A DNA stretch of 27,730 bases from Bacillota bacterium (GTDB lineage: Bacteria > Bacillota > UBA4882 > UBA8346), in NCBI GenBank assembly GCA_023435565.1, contig JAEYRN010000090.1:1-27730 (forward strand). The letters are read 5' to 3'. This document shows, in pieces, positions 14,118-22,032 of this stretch; position 1 is the stretch's first letter, and the number at the start of each line of letters is the position of its first letter. A model generated the notes under the pieces. That model was not told the origin of the DNA. It saw nothing but the letters and a program-made list of their open reading frames with translations, and did no database searches. Position numbers and translations under genes: made by a program.

Positions 14118-14879
14118 CTAAATTCCTGGCATTACATTCCCGCCGTTCACCGGGATATAAGCCCCGGTAATGAAACTGGCGAGGTCGGATGCTAAAAACG
14201 CCACCGCATTGGCAATTTCCTGATCGGTTCCCCTCCGTTTCAACGGAACATTAGCTTCATAGGCGTCCTGATGCTCAGTCCCATTCAGGCGGTCCTTTTC
14301 GCTGACAGTCCAACCCGGCGCTACTTGATTTACGGTTATTTGATGTTCACCGATCTCTTTTGCCAGGACGCGGTAGACTGCATCCATCCCCTTTTTCCCC
14401 GCGGCGTAGGCAGACTGAGTGGGGAATGCCTGAATGGCGCACTCGGTATTAATCCCGATAAACCTGCCGCTTTTCTTGGGAATCATCAACGGTATAAACG
14501 CCTTAGCCATATGGATGTTCTGCATAACGCAGGAACGAAACTGGCTTTCATAATCCTCAAGATCTTGGTCCAGTATATTTTTCCATTGATATTGGATTAC
14601 GGCGTTATTGACAACGATATCCGGTGCGCCGAAGGCCTCCACCACCTTATCCCGCATTCGTAACACGGACTCGTAATCAGTGACGTCGGCTTTTACCGTT
14701 AATGCCTTTCTTCCCATGTTGCTTATTTCTTTTAACAACTTTTGAGCGTTTGCTTCATTATGCAAATAATGAATTGCAATATCCGAGCCGCATTCGGCCA
14801 GGGTTCGGACCATGACCCTCCCTAGTTCGCCTGTCGCCCCCGTTATAATAGTTACCTTGCCAGATAAATCGATATTCAA
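14118..14879 (-). CDS. SDR-family oxidoreductase
   Basis: This 253-residue classical short-chain dehydrogenase/reductase has the cofactor loop TGATGELG (residues 14-21), NNAV (about 91-94) and the catalytic YAAGK. The residue 13 before the catalytic Tyr, normally Ser, is Thr in INTECAIQ, a conservative change. The C-terminal NGGNVMPGI closes the fold as usual. The reaction is probably NAD(P)-dependent reduction of a carbonyl or oxidation of an alcohol on a sugar or acyl substrate; the adjacent ROK kinase favours a sugar. It starts at a TTG eight bases after GGAGGGG. It lies 84 bp after the ROK gene on the same strand. Confidence 0.9.
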   Translation of the reverse strand: MNIDLSGKVTIITGATGELGRVMVRTLAECGSDIAIHYLHNEANAQKLLKEISNMGRKALTVKADVTDYESVLRMRDKVVEAFGAPDIVVNNAVIQYQWKNILDQDLEDYESQFRSCVMQNIHMAKAFIPLMIPKKSGRFIGINTECAIQAFPTQSAYAAGKKGMDAVYRVLAKEIGEHQITVNQVAPGWTVSEKDRLNGTEHQDAYEANVPLKRRGTDQEIANAVAFLASDLASFITGAYIPVNGGNVMPGI

Positions 14880-14963
14880 TAGAAATTTCCCCTCCAGGTG
14901 AAAAATATGTGATTGGATTAATCTGCCTTATATCATAACAATATGTTTTTATTTCTTGTAAAA

Positions 14964-15848
14964 TCAAACCCCGATCATCGCCGCGCCAAACACTCCAGCG
15001 GAGTCCCCCAGCTTATTCTTGACGATCGGTGTCTCCATTCCGTCGGAAAAAAGCTTCTTACCGACTTCCTTCCGGCCTAGAGTATAAAGTTCCTCAATAT
15101 TCGATAACCCACCGCCGAGAACTACCATATCCGGGTCAAGGATATCTATAACGTTTGAGAGCCCAATTCCAAAATGCTCAATGAATTCTTGAACAATCAT
15201 ACTCGTTTCCGGCTCTCCGCTACGAAAACCTTCCACGATTTCCTGGACCGTTTTGAATGTTCCAAAACTTTCCCGGTAAATATTTTGCAATCCGCCGCCG
15301 CTGATGTAGGTCTCAACACAGCCCCGTTTCCCGCAGTTACACTCCGGCCCCGCAGGGTCGATTTGCATATGCCCCCATTCCCCGGCAATACCCTGAATCC
15401 CTTTATGTACTTTTCCATCGATGGCAATCCCGCCCCCGCAACCGGTGCCCATGATCACCCCGAAAACGATCCGCTTGCCGACACCCGCCCCTAGTAATGC
15501 CTCTGCCAAAGTAAAACAATTGGCGTCGTTTTGAACTTCCACCGGGTGTTTTAGTAAAGCTTCGATGTCCGTTTGCAACGGTTTACCATTTAAACATTGG
15601 GTATTGGCGTTTTTGACCAGGTTGGTCTTGAATGAAATCGAACCGGGAATGCCTATACCGACTGTATGTGGTTGCTGACTAATCGCGGAAAGTGCATCCT
15701 GATAAAGTGTTTCGATTTTGATAAGAATGTTTTGATAGCCTTTTTCCTGTTCGGTAAGGATCCTTTTACGATAAATCTCTTGATTTTGCTGATTCAAAAC
15801 GATAATCTCAGTCTTGGTCCCACCCAAGTCGATCCCGATTTTATACAT
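14964..15848 (-). CDS. ROK-family sugar kinase
   Basis: This 294-residue cytosolic kinase has the ATP-binding start GIDLGGTKTEI, VEVQNDANC with the probable catalytic Asp, and IMGTGCGGG. The ROK zinc motif is in ECNCGKRGCVETYISG, and GEWGHMQID contributes the zinc-binding His. Members phosphorylate glucose, fructose or N-acetylhexosamines; the exact sugar cannot be told. All key residues are present and there is no HTH domain, so it is an enzyme and not a ROK repressor. The ATG at 15848 follows GGGAG; a TTG at 15860 overlaps that SD and is unlikely. It probably forms an operon with the SDR gene. Confidence 0.92.
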   Translation of the reverse strand: MYKIGIDLGGTKTEIIVLNQQNQEIYRKRILTEQEKGYQNILIKIETLYQDALSAISQQPHTVGIGIPGSISFKTNLVKNANTQCLNGKPLQTDIEALLKHPVEVQNDANCFTLAEALLGAGVGKRIVFGVIMGTGCGGGIAIDGKVHKGIQGIAGEWGHMQIDPAGPECNCGKRGCVETYISGGGLQNIYRESFGTFKTVQEIVEGFRSGEPETSMIVQEFIEHFGIGLSNVIDILDPDMVVLGGGLSNIEELYTLGRKEVGKKLFSDGMETPIVKNKLGDSAGVFGAAMIGV

Positions 15849-15973
15849 GTTTTCTCCCAAAATGCTTTTTCAAGTATTAAAACCTTAAAGTTCATTAATA
15901 TTTTAACACTATGCATAAATAAATACCATATATACCGATGTTCACAACAAAAACATAATTGGCATTTTTTTAC

Positions 15974-16002
15974 TTGACTAAGTCAAATAATGATGTTACC
16001 AT
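15974..16002 (+). promoter_or_regulatory. Promoter of the marR-GNAT pair with a MarR-type operator on its -35
   Basis: TTGACTAAGTCAA (15974-15986) is a perfect 13-bp palindrome, and its first half is also a -35 box (TTGACT). After a 17-bp spacer comes TACCAT, a 4/6 match to -10. TTGAC/GTCAA half-sites are usual for MarR dimers. The position on the -35 box predicts that the downstream MarR protein represses itself. Confidence 0.65.
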
Positions 16003-16061
16003 TTTAACTGGAAAATAAAACGCGTATATCAATTGACTCTCCATTATTGGAAGGAAACCAA

Positions 16062-16505
16062 ATGCCCAAATATTCAAACCTTGGAGAAATAATTCACGAC
16101 ATCAGACACTTTAACCGGTTTTATACCAACCTAATCGGGCTTTTAAGCCGCTACCGCTTTGATAGTACTTATACCTTGGCCGAGGCCAGAGTAATATTAG
16201 AGATTGGGATAAATGATAAGTACACCATCACAACTTTAAAGGAAATTCTCAAAATTGACGCCGGCTATTTGAGCAGGATCGTTAAGCGTTTAATTAAAAG
16301 CGGAATTGTTGAAATTGAAAAGTCCCCCTCCGACAATCGGATCAATCTTTTGTCTTTAACAAAAAAAGGCCGTCAAACACTGGACTACATTAACCAAATG
16401 TCCGACCGCCAGGTTGAGAATATCATCGAAAACCTTTCATTAGATGACTTAACCAAGCTTATATCTCATATGAAGTCAATTGAAACTATCTTAGGGAAGA
16501 AATAA
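16062..16505 (+). CDS. MarR-family transcriptional regulator
   Basis: This 147-residue winged-helix protein has an N-terminal dimerisation helix (IIHDIRHFNRFYTNLIGLLS), a recognition region (LKIDAGYLSRIVKRLIKSGI) and the wing (SPSDNRINLLSLTKKGRQTL). The sequence resembles the MarR half of the MarR-GNAT fusion proteins seen in many bacteria, and here a separate GNAT gene follows after 34 bp. It therefore probably controls that acetyltransferase and itself. The start ATG at 16062 lies six bases after GGAAGG; a TTG at 16047 overlaps that SD. Confidence 0.9.
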   Translation: MPKYSNLGEIIHDIRHFNRFYTNLIGLLSRYRFDSTYTLAEARVILEIGINDKYTITTLKEILKIDAGYLSRIVKRLIKSGIVEIEKSPSDNRINLLSLTKKGRQTLDYINQMSDRQVENIIENLSLDDLTKLISHMKSIETILGKK

Positions 16506-16539
16506 AAACGGGTACGAAACTGCCACGGAGTGATCACCA

Positions 16540-17001
16540 GTGCAAATAATTAAAGTAACAGTTAGTGAAGATATTCAATTAATTAAAGAACTATTTCTGG
16601 AATATGCCGCTTATCTTAATTCGGACCTTTCCTTTCAAAACTTTCAACAAGAACTTGATTCACTCCCCGGAGCCTATAGCGAACCGACCGGTTGCTTGCT
16701 CCTTGCTAAAGAAAACCGGAATGCTGGCGGTTGTGTGGCCTTGCGATGTATAACATCTGAAATATGTGAAATGAAACGGCTTTATGTCCGCCCGGAATAC
16801 CGCGGTCAAGGAGTGGGAATACTCCTCTCCAACAACATAATTGCCGAGGCACGGAGCCTCGGTTATCAAAAAATGCGTCTCGATACTTTGGACTCACTAA
16901 AGGAAGCGGTTCAACTTTACCGGAGGCTTGGATTTTATGAGATTGAACCATATAGGTTCAACCCTTTACCGGGAGCAATTTATATGGAGTTAAATCTTTA
17001 A
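16540..17001 (+). CDS. GNAT-family N-acetyltransferase
   Basis: This 153-residue acetyl-CoA-dependent acetyltransferase has the GNAT motif A, RLYVRPEYRGQGVG, with the R/QxxGxG/A pyrophosphate loop. It also has motif B (LDTLDSLKEAVQLYRRLGFYE) and GGCVALR in strand 3. The substrate is unknown; small-molecule amines or protein N-termini are usual for the family. GTG is the start codon, six bases after GGAGTGA. It is co-transcribed with the MarR gene. No clear terminator is visible in the 44 bp before the convergent DUF3795 gene. Confidence 0.9.
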   Translation: MQIIKVTVSEDIQLIKELFLEYAAYLNSDLSFQNFQQELDSLPGAYSEPTGCLLLAKENRNAGGCVALRCITSEICEMKRLYVRPEYRGQGVGILLSNNIIAEARSLGYQKMRLDTLDSLKEAVQLYRRLGFYEIEPYRFNPLPGAIYMELNL

Positions 17002-17045
17002 AACTGCTTCATTAATTTATTCCGGTTTCGTCCAACATAATTCAA

Positions 17046-17471
17046 TTATGGATTTCTTGGAAATGCTTCGTTTATACTACCGCAAGATAGACATTTATTC
17101 CTGTGAACGCAGAACAATGCGCCGCACAACTTGCAGGTCCATTTTTCGTTCTCCGTTTCGCTGAATTTGGCGATCCCCCGTTCCCTGATGATTGCTAAAT
17201 TTTGAATCATACTCATCCCGTATTTGGTCCGATAGCGGGCGTCCAATTGTTTCAGACGTTTACAAGGGAACCTATTACAAGAGTAACAAAATGAAGAACC
17301 GGATTCGTTTGGAACTTGTTTGTCACAATACCTAATACGACACACCCGGCAATGATTCGGTTTATAGGCATCAGGTCCGTTACAGCCAAAACATTTATTT
17401 TTTTCACGTTGGTATGCTATACAAAGCGAACAATTCATGCCGCAGGGAGCAATTTCTAGTATATGCTCCAT
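17046..17471 (-). CDS. DUF3795 Cys-rich protein
   Basis: This 141-residue protein opens with IAPCGMNCSLCIAY, the hallmark of DUF3795, and is rich in CxxC pairs (KCFGCNG, HCRVCRIRYCD, FCYSCNRFPCKR, CKLCG, KCLSCGS). The spacing suggests several zinc or Fe-S sites. Its function is unknown. ATG 17471 is chosen because GGAGGA stands eight bases upstream. That SD lies inside the 3' end of a small open frame (17476-17583), so it may be translationally coupled to upstream minus-strand genes. Confidence 0.85.
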   Translation of the reverse strand: MEHILEIAPCGMNCSLCIAYQREKNKCFGCNGPDAYKPNHCRVCRIRYCDKQVPNESGSSFCYSCNRFPCKRLKQLDARYRTKYGMSMIQNLAIIRERGIAKFSETENEKWTCKLCGALFCVHRNKCLSCGSINEAFPRNP

Positions 17472-17475
17472 TTTG

Positions 17476-17583
17476 TTATTCCTCCGTAATTCCCTCAACT
17501 TCAAAATAAGTATTCCGGGTCAAATTTGACAACAATTTTACCTTCACTTTATTGGCATCAAAGGTTAAATGATATTCTAGTAT
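17476..17583 (-). other. Possible small protein frame (35 codons) without a standard start
   Basis: Between the DUF2569 stop and the DUF3795 start, the minus strand has an open frame reading EYHLTFDANKVKVKLL near its beginning and ending in a TAA five bases before the next ATG. The composition looks protein-like. The only codon at the right distance (seven bases) from GGAGG is ATA, a very rare initiator, and a TGA lies three codons before that ATA. It could be a small gene with an unusual start, the relic of a longer gene, or chance. Confidence 0.3.
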
Positions 17584-17585
17584 GG

Positions 17586-18077
17586 CTAATCACCTCCGAA
17601 CTTCTTGCGGACTGCTTTTGACTTAATCAGATAAAGATACCAGAAGATACTATAAATTAACACATACGCTGTTGGTATTAGTACAATTTTGATAATCATA
17701 TCCGTTACGGAATAAAACTGATGAGTCCTAACTCCAATAGCATTTGGATCGTGAAGTGTATAATTGAAATTAATAATAATTAAAAGCGTTAAAAAGATAA
17801 AACGGAAAACAAGGTATGACTTGGCGACTTTAACCGCGCACTGCGGTAACTGATAAAATGAAAAAACAGTGAAAACAATGAACAAGAAATGTCCTAAAAA
17901 TAACAAGTTATAAACATTGCCGGTGAAAGGCATTAAGTCAAAGGCTCTTCTTGTTTGGAACATACTGATAATACCGTAAACCGACTCAAAAAGGATTAAC
18001 GTGGCAATAAAAAATAAGATTAAACCTGATACCCCTTTTTCATCCTCGTCATCGTAACTTTTCAGATAGTCTTCCAA
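17586..18077 (-). CDS. DUF2569-type membrane protein
   Basis: This 163-residue protein has an acidic N-terminus (EDYLKSYDDEDEKG) and four probable membrane helices (about 17-40, 55-75, 88-104 and 126-150), ending in a basic tail. The GVSGLILFF start of helix 1 fits DUF2569 (YdgK-like) proteins of unknown function. The start is a TTG six bases after GGGGGAG. It lies 59 bp after the beta-lactamase-like gene start region ends and is read on the same strand, but no shared function is evident. Confidence 0.7.
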   Translation of the reverse strand: MEDYLKSYDDEDEKGVSGLILFFIATLILFESVYGIISMFQTRRAFDLMPFTGNVYNLLFLGHFLFIVFTVFSFYQLPQCAVKVAKSYLVFRFIFLTLLIIINFNYTLHDPNAIGVRTHQFYSVTDMIIKIVLIPTAYVLIYSIFWYLYLIKSKAVRKKFGGD

Positions 18078-18136
18078 GAAACGCTCCCCCCTTAAAAGAT
18101 ATAATGTTTGACAGAAGGTTATAGTAATTTGAACAC

Positions 18137-19165
18137 TTATAGCCGAATCATACTCAAATATCCGCTCATATTTTTACCCTGTTCATTGCTGAGCATAATA
18201 ATGACTGTCTGATTTCTGATATCACGATATATATATGAACTAAAACCCGAGAAAGAGCCGGTATGGTCCATATTAACAAATGTTGATGTTTCATTAGTCC
18301 ATCCGGCCCATCCATAACCGTAATTGATAACTGGCGAATATGGGGTTAACATCTTTTTCAGTGTTTCCTTTTTAACCAATTTTTCGGTATAGAGCGCTTG
18401 GTCCCATTTGTAAAGGTCATCAACGGTGGAACAAAGACCGCCCGCGGAATAGGTTATCGACATATCAAAATTAAACGCTACCGTTGGTTTCGGTTTTATT
18501 GAATAGTATCCAATTGCTTTATTTTTAAACTTGATTTTTCCATCTTCATAACCAGAAACTTTCATATCTAAAGGGGCAAAAATGTATTCTCGAAGGAAAT
18601 CCCCATATTTTTTACCTGATACTTTTTCGATAATGTATCCAAGTAGAATATAATTGGAATTGCAGTATTGAAATCTTTCTCCCGGTGGAAAGTTTAGGGG
18701 TTTATCTTTAAATATAGAAATTAGTTCTTCCGGTAAGTAATAATGGTCCCAACTAATAAGTTCATCTCTAAAATATTCCTCAATCCCGGATGTATGGGTT
18801 AACAGATTATGGATTGTTATCTTATCGCCCTCTGGATAGTCCGGTATGTATTTTGAAAGCGGGTTATTAGTGCTAAGTTTTCCTTGTTCCTCGAGAATCA
18901 GGACGGCCATGGCCGTAAACTGTTTGGTTATAGAGGCCAATCTAAAAACAGTCTCCGGAGTATTGGATATCCTCTTTTTAAAATCCGCCTTGCCGTATCC
19001 TTTTCTTAATAAAATCTTTCCTTCTTTGGCGACTAGTATTGAACCGTTAAAGTATTTTTTTAGATAATCTTCGCCTAAATCCGGTTTTGCAAATGTAAAA
19101 TGGCTTAAGATTATAAAGAAGAACACTGTACATAAAATCCAACCCTTACTATTTTTAACTTTCAT
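18137..19165 (-). CDS. Exported serine beta-lactamase-like hydrolase
   Basis: This 342-residue member of the class C beta-lactamase/penicillin-binding family has a signal peptide (KNSKGWILCTVFFFIILSHF, about 4-23). The nucleophile motif is SITK (residues 78-81), the second motif YCN is in FQYCNSNYILLGY, and DHTG takes the place of the KTG box. HTSGIEEYF is also typical. Members act as peptidases or esterases on cell-wall or D-amino acid substrates, and antibiotic resistance cannot be inferred. ATG 19165 follows GGAGGGG; the frame is open upstream to 19306 but would run into the neighbouring gene. Confidence 0.9.
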   Translation of the reverse strand: MKVKNSKGWILCTVFFFIILSHFTFAKPDLGEDYLKKYFNGSILVAKEGKILLRKGYGKADFKKRISNTPETVFRLASITKQFTAMAVLILEEQGKLSTNNPLSKYIPDYPEGDKITIHNLLTHTSGIEEYFRDELISWDHYYLPEELISIFKDKPLNFPPGERFQYCNSNYILLGYIIEKVSGKKYGDFLREYIFAPLDMKVSGYEDGKIKFKNKAIGYYSIKPKPTVAFNFDMSITYSAGGLCSTVDDLYKWDQALYTEKLVKKETLKKMLTPYSPVINYGYGWAGWTNETSTFVNMDHTGSFSGFSSYIYRDIRNQTVIIMLSNEQGKNMSGYLSMIRL

Positions 19166-19265
19166 TAAAATTTCCCCTCCAGCCACTAATTGAGAGAATA
19201 GAATACATCTAAATATGCCGTATTCTAAACTGTTATGAAAGAGTACACATTCGAATATTTCTAAA

Positions 19266-19694
19266 TCAATTAATAATTTTAGAGATATAACCCACCACAA
19301 ACTCAATAGCCTTTTTGGTCAATTCTTCACAAAGATGTGGCGGATTATCAGGCTTAAAACCCTGAGGACGTAAATCGCTACAAATTAAACTCCCGAAACT
19401 CTTTTGAAATTCAGTTGCGAAAGTATAGCAATGCTTTATGATGTCCGCATCATCCAAACCCCGCTCTTTCCCTGCAATACCAAGAAACATTAACGTTCCT
19501 TCCACTAAGCCGCACTGGGCCCTAAAGCCTCCCGCTCCGTGCATACCGATTGCCGAGTGTAAAGTCTGGGAAGCGAGTTTTATTTCAAAAATCTCAGCTA
19601 AAATTAGTAAAACAGTAGTTGCGCAGTTTTGATCCTCATCCCAATAGTGACGATGCACTCGTTCATTGATTAAATTGCAATGATCTCTAACCAT
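19266..19694 (-). CDS. C_GCAxxG_C_C family redox-type protein
   Basis: This 142-residue protein matches the C_GCAxxG_C_C family: Cys24 in QNCATTVL, GMHGAGGFRAQCGLVEG (Cys61), FQKSFGSLICSDLRP (Cys105) and PPHLCEEL (Cys122). The spaced, conserved Cys residues suggest a metal or redox centre. Family members occur mostly in anaerobes and are often beside oxidoreductases; none is adjacent here. The ATG follows GAGGAG. The next gene on the strand (beta-lactamase-like) begins 100 bp later. Confidence 0.85.
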   Translation of the reverse strand: MVRDHCNLINERVHRHYWDEDQNCATTVLLILAEIFEIKLASQTLHSAIGMHGAGGFRAQCGLVEGTLMFLGIAGKERGLDDADIIKHCYTFATEFQKSFGSLICSDLRPQGFKPDNPPHLCEELTKKAIEFVVGYISKIIN

Positions 19695-20083
19695 CGGTGA
19701 GGCTCCTCTTCAGATGACATACAGCCAAATAGCGGAGAAACTCTGCCCCGCCTTGGTAAGGATTAAATTTATATAATTGGCAACTTTAAAAATTTCTATA
19801 AATTGAAATCATCATATAATTGTATTTTTTTTATTTATCACTAGATTTGACTTTACATTAAAGATTCAATAATCTCCATCTTTTTCCTGTAAAATTATCA
19901 AAAAGTAAGTACCATGGTACTAAAATAAAGGTTAAAATAGTACCTGAGTACGACTGTATTTTTTACAAATCAAGGTATATTATATAAGTTGGATTAAATC
20001 AACTTATTTCAATTGTAATTAGGTTAATTACTGTTGGTTGCATCATTAATTGCAACGTTACGGTATAAAAAGGAGGAAAAGTA
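19695..20083. other. Divergent regulatory region with paired palindromes, no gene
   Basis: This AT-rich 389-bp gap separates the divergent genes at 19694 and 20084. AGTACCATGGTACT (19908-19921) is a perfect 14-bp palindrome, and AGTACCTGAGTAC (19939-19951) repeats the GTAC-N4-GTAC pattern with centres 31 bp apart. ATAAGTTG/CAACTTAT (19984-20007) and GTTGCA-N8-TGCAAC (20037-20056) are two further inverted repeats before the SD of the plus-strand gene. I see no confident promoter pair and no RNA gene. Confidence 0.55.
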
Positions 20084-20842
20084 ATGCGAAAACAGCTATT
20101 GAATTTTGTTATTCTTCTTTTTCTGGTGATCAGTTGTTCGGTATGGGCGGAAGAGTCAAAAATTACAATTCACTATCAAGATTATGCCCAATTTGAATTA
20201 ATTAGCCCGGAAGGAGCCCGGGTCTTAATCGATGTCCAAAATCCCAGTAAATTATCTAGTCCGGCAACTGCCGAAGATCTGCTTTTAACAACACACGGCC
20301 ATTGGGACCATAGAAATGCATCTTTTATAAAAGATTTTCCAGGGAAACAACTGAACATACAAACTGGAAAATTAGAAGGAACCGGAGTCAAGGTTACCGG
20401 TATTGCCTCGGGCCATAATGAAGGAGACGAATTTCTGCCGGAAGGCGGTACTAATTACATATATATCATTGAAATGGCCGGACTACGAATAGTTCATTTT
20501 GGGGATATTGGGCAGAAGGAACTCACTTCGGACCAGTTAAAAACAATTGGTGAAGTGGATATCGCCCTAACTCAATTATCTAATAGTTACAGCGATATGG
20601 ATATCAACAATTTAAAAGGATTCAATCTGATGGACCAGGTTAAACCAAAGCTAATCATCCCGACTCATCTAGATGGTGAGACTGCCGAATATGCCGTAAA
20701 GAAATGGCAAGGATTCTATAGTAGAAATACTTTAGAAATCGGTAATGCCAACCTGGACGAAAAAAATCCAAAATTCATAATGCTTGGTACAAATGGAGAG
20801 TCATGGGGTAAAAAGTTGGCGCCAAGCTGGACCGGTAATTGA
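20084..20842 (+). CDS. Exported metallo-beta-lactamase-fold hydrolase
   Basis: This 252-residue protein has a signal peptide (LLNFVILLFLVISCSVWA, about 5-22). It shows an MBL metal site: THGHWDH (HxHxDH), a later GHNEGD, FGDIG with the bridging Asp, and PTHLDG. It resembles UlaG-like and other small MBL enzymes that hydrolyse esters, lactones or phosphodiesters, but here it is exported. The Cys in VISCS could be a lipobox-like residue, so attachment as a lipoprotein is possible. The gene is monocistronic, with GGAGG seven bases before its ATG, and is followed by a strong hairpin. The substrate is unknown. Confidence 0.88.
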   Translation: MRKQLLNFVILLFLVISCSVWAEESKITIHYQDYAQFELISPEGARVLIDVQNPSKLSSPATAEDLLLTTHGHWDHRNASFIKDFPGKQLNIQTGKLEGTGVKVTGIASGHNEGDEFLPEGGTNYIYIIEMAGLRIVHFGDIGQKELTSDQLKTIGEVDIALTQLSNSYSDMDINNLKGFNLMDQVKPKLIIPTHLDGETAEYAVKKWQGFYSRNTLEIGNANLDEKNPKFIMLGTNGESWGKKLAPSWTGN

Positions 20843-20911
20843 ACTAAAAAAAATAACTCTAGATTAAATGTACAACTTCTAACTAACGCTTAACACAGTT
20901 AAAGTTAGTAA

Positions 20912-20952
20912 ACAGAGCCACATCGGAGTAACTTGTTCCGAAGTGGCTCTGT
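20912..20952. terminator. Strong stem-loop between convergent genes
   Basis: ACAGAGCCAC-A-TCGGA (20912-20927) pairs with TCCGA-A-GTGGCTCTGT (20937-20952): 15 base pairs with one A-A mismatch and a 9-base loop. It sits between genes ending at 20842 (+) and 21041 (-). It lacks a clear T-run on either strand, so it may act as a weak bidirectional terminator or an RNA 3'-end stabiliser. Confidence 0.65.
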
Positions 20953-21040
20953 AATTCAACCCAGGTCATTTCCATGATTTTTTTTACAATACTCATATTG
21001 ATACTCCTTTGTGGCAATTCCATAATACCTAATCAAGCAA

Positions 21041-21877
21041 TTACTCCAGCGGTCCGATGGGATAGTAAACCTCTATTTCGAAACTGCTTGGGTTAAATAC
21101 TGCCTGCCGGGCAGTTAGATACTTCTCCAGCGGCGCGCCACAAATCTTAAGATTATTGGCGGCAATCCAGTCAATAACCGCGGCGTGGGCCTTGCCGATA
21201 TCGCAAAATCCTCCTACCTGGGAGGTCTTAGCATAGGTCTTCCCTTCCAAAACTTTAGTGGTATAGTTTGCGCCATTGAAGTTTTTATTGACCGGAATGC
21301 AAACTTCAAGGTCCCATTCCCCATTCTCATCCTGGATCTCCCGTTCATGGTTGTGAAAGATAATCAAATGTGAATCTACAGCTTCCAATGAAAGTTCGTG
21401 GATAATTTCATATACTTTGCCAATCAATCTGCCAACATCTTGAATGTTTGCCATTTGACGAAAACCGACAACCGTCATATCTTCCCATTTTATAGTTTGA
21501 ATCTTATATTCCAACCTCTTTTGGAAATTGATAATACCGGAATTCAAAAGAGCAATCTTTTCGGCTAAGTTATTCTTAATCCGATAGTTCTCCTTAATCT
21601 CCGAGTCTAATTGATTAAACCTATGCTCAAACCGTTCTTTCAAATATTTCGAGTCATTATTGGCTTTTAAGTTCTTAATCTCATCCAAAGAAAACCCGAA
21701 TGTTTTTAATTCGTTAATAAAAACAATCTCGTCAACCTGCTCCGTTGAATAATACTTATATTGGTTGTCCGGATCGATGCGCGTCGGTTTTAACAGCCCA
21801 ATTTCATCGTATATACGCAACGCTTTAACTGAGACTTTGCCGATTAAGGCAAATTGCCCTCTGGTATAAATGGTCAT
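21041..21877 (-). CDS. MerR-family regulator with a GyrI/BmrR-type effector-binding domain
   Basis: This protein of about 278 residues has an N-terminal MerR winged helix (TRGQFALIGKVSVKALRIYD) and a dimerisation coiled coil (about 80-115). The C-terminal GyrI-like domain begins near WEDMTVVGFRQM and includes DLEVCIPV and TYAKTSQVGG. Such regulators bind drugs or cationic small molecules and activate MerR-type promoters. The start is ambiguous. ATG 21877 lies only two bases after GGAGG, TTG 21886 overlaps it, and an ATT seven codon positions further on would be better spaced. Its own promoter has the MerR 19-bp spacer, so it is probably self-regulated. Confidence 0.9.
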   Translation of the reverse strand: MTIYTRGQFALIGKVSVKALRIYDEIGLLKPTRIDPDNQYKYYSTEQVDEIVFINELKTFGFSLDEIKNLKANNDSKYLKERFEHRFNQLDSEIKENYRIKNNLAEKIALLNSGIINFQKRLEYKIQTIKWEDMTVVGFRQMANIQDVGRLIGKVYEIIHELSLEAVDSHLIIFHNHEREIQDENGEWDLEVCIPVNKNFNGANYTTKVLEGKTYAKTSQVGGFCDIGKAHAAVIDWIAANNLKICGAPLEKYLTARQAVFNPSSFEIEVYYPIGPLE

Positions 21878-21911
21878 CCCCTCCAAACATTGAGATTTTT
21901 AATGTAATCCA

Positions 21912-21942
21912 ATTATAATGCCTGCCCCAAGGGCAATGTCAA
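21912..21942 (-). promoter_or_regulatory. MerR-type promoter with a 19-bp spacer and central palindrome
   Basis: On the minus strand perfect TTGACA (21942-21937) and TATAAT (21917-21912) are separated by 19 bp. The spacer contains TGCCC-N3-GGGCA (21923-21935). The overlong spacer with a dyad is the diagnostic arrangement for promoters that MerR proteins untwist, and it drives the merR-like gene itself. Confidence 0.85.
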
Positions 21943-21954
21943 ATATAAAGTTAT

Positions 21955-21983
21955 TTGACGTCATTTGCATTTTTGTGTAAAAT
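21955..21983 (+). promoter_or_regulatory. Promoter of the Phd-Uma2 fusion gene
   Basis: TTGACG (21955-21960), a 17-bp spacer and TAAAAT (21978-21983) form a good promoter divergent from the MerR one. Just downstream, a direct repeat of AAAATAGC (within 21994-22010) could be an operator for the Phd-like domain. Confidence 0.65.
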
Positions 21984-22032
21984 TAAATTAGCCAAAATAG
22001 CTAAAATAGCCGATTGTTTGGAGGCTTTATAA

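Noticed and set aside
14271..14663. Plus-strand open frame of 130 codons
   Set aside because: It lies antisense within the clear SDR gene, and its product has no recognisable domain.
18137..19165. Antibiotic-resistance beta-lactamase
   Set aside because: The motifs place it only in the broad serine hydrolase family; nothing shows activity on beta-lactams.
19166..19306. Long N-terminus of the beta-lactamase-like protein
   Set aside because: It would hide the signal peptide internally and overlap the neighbouring gene; ATG 19165 has GGAGGGG upstream.
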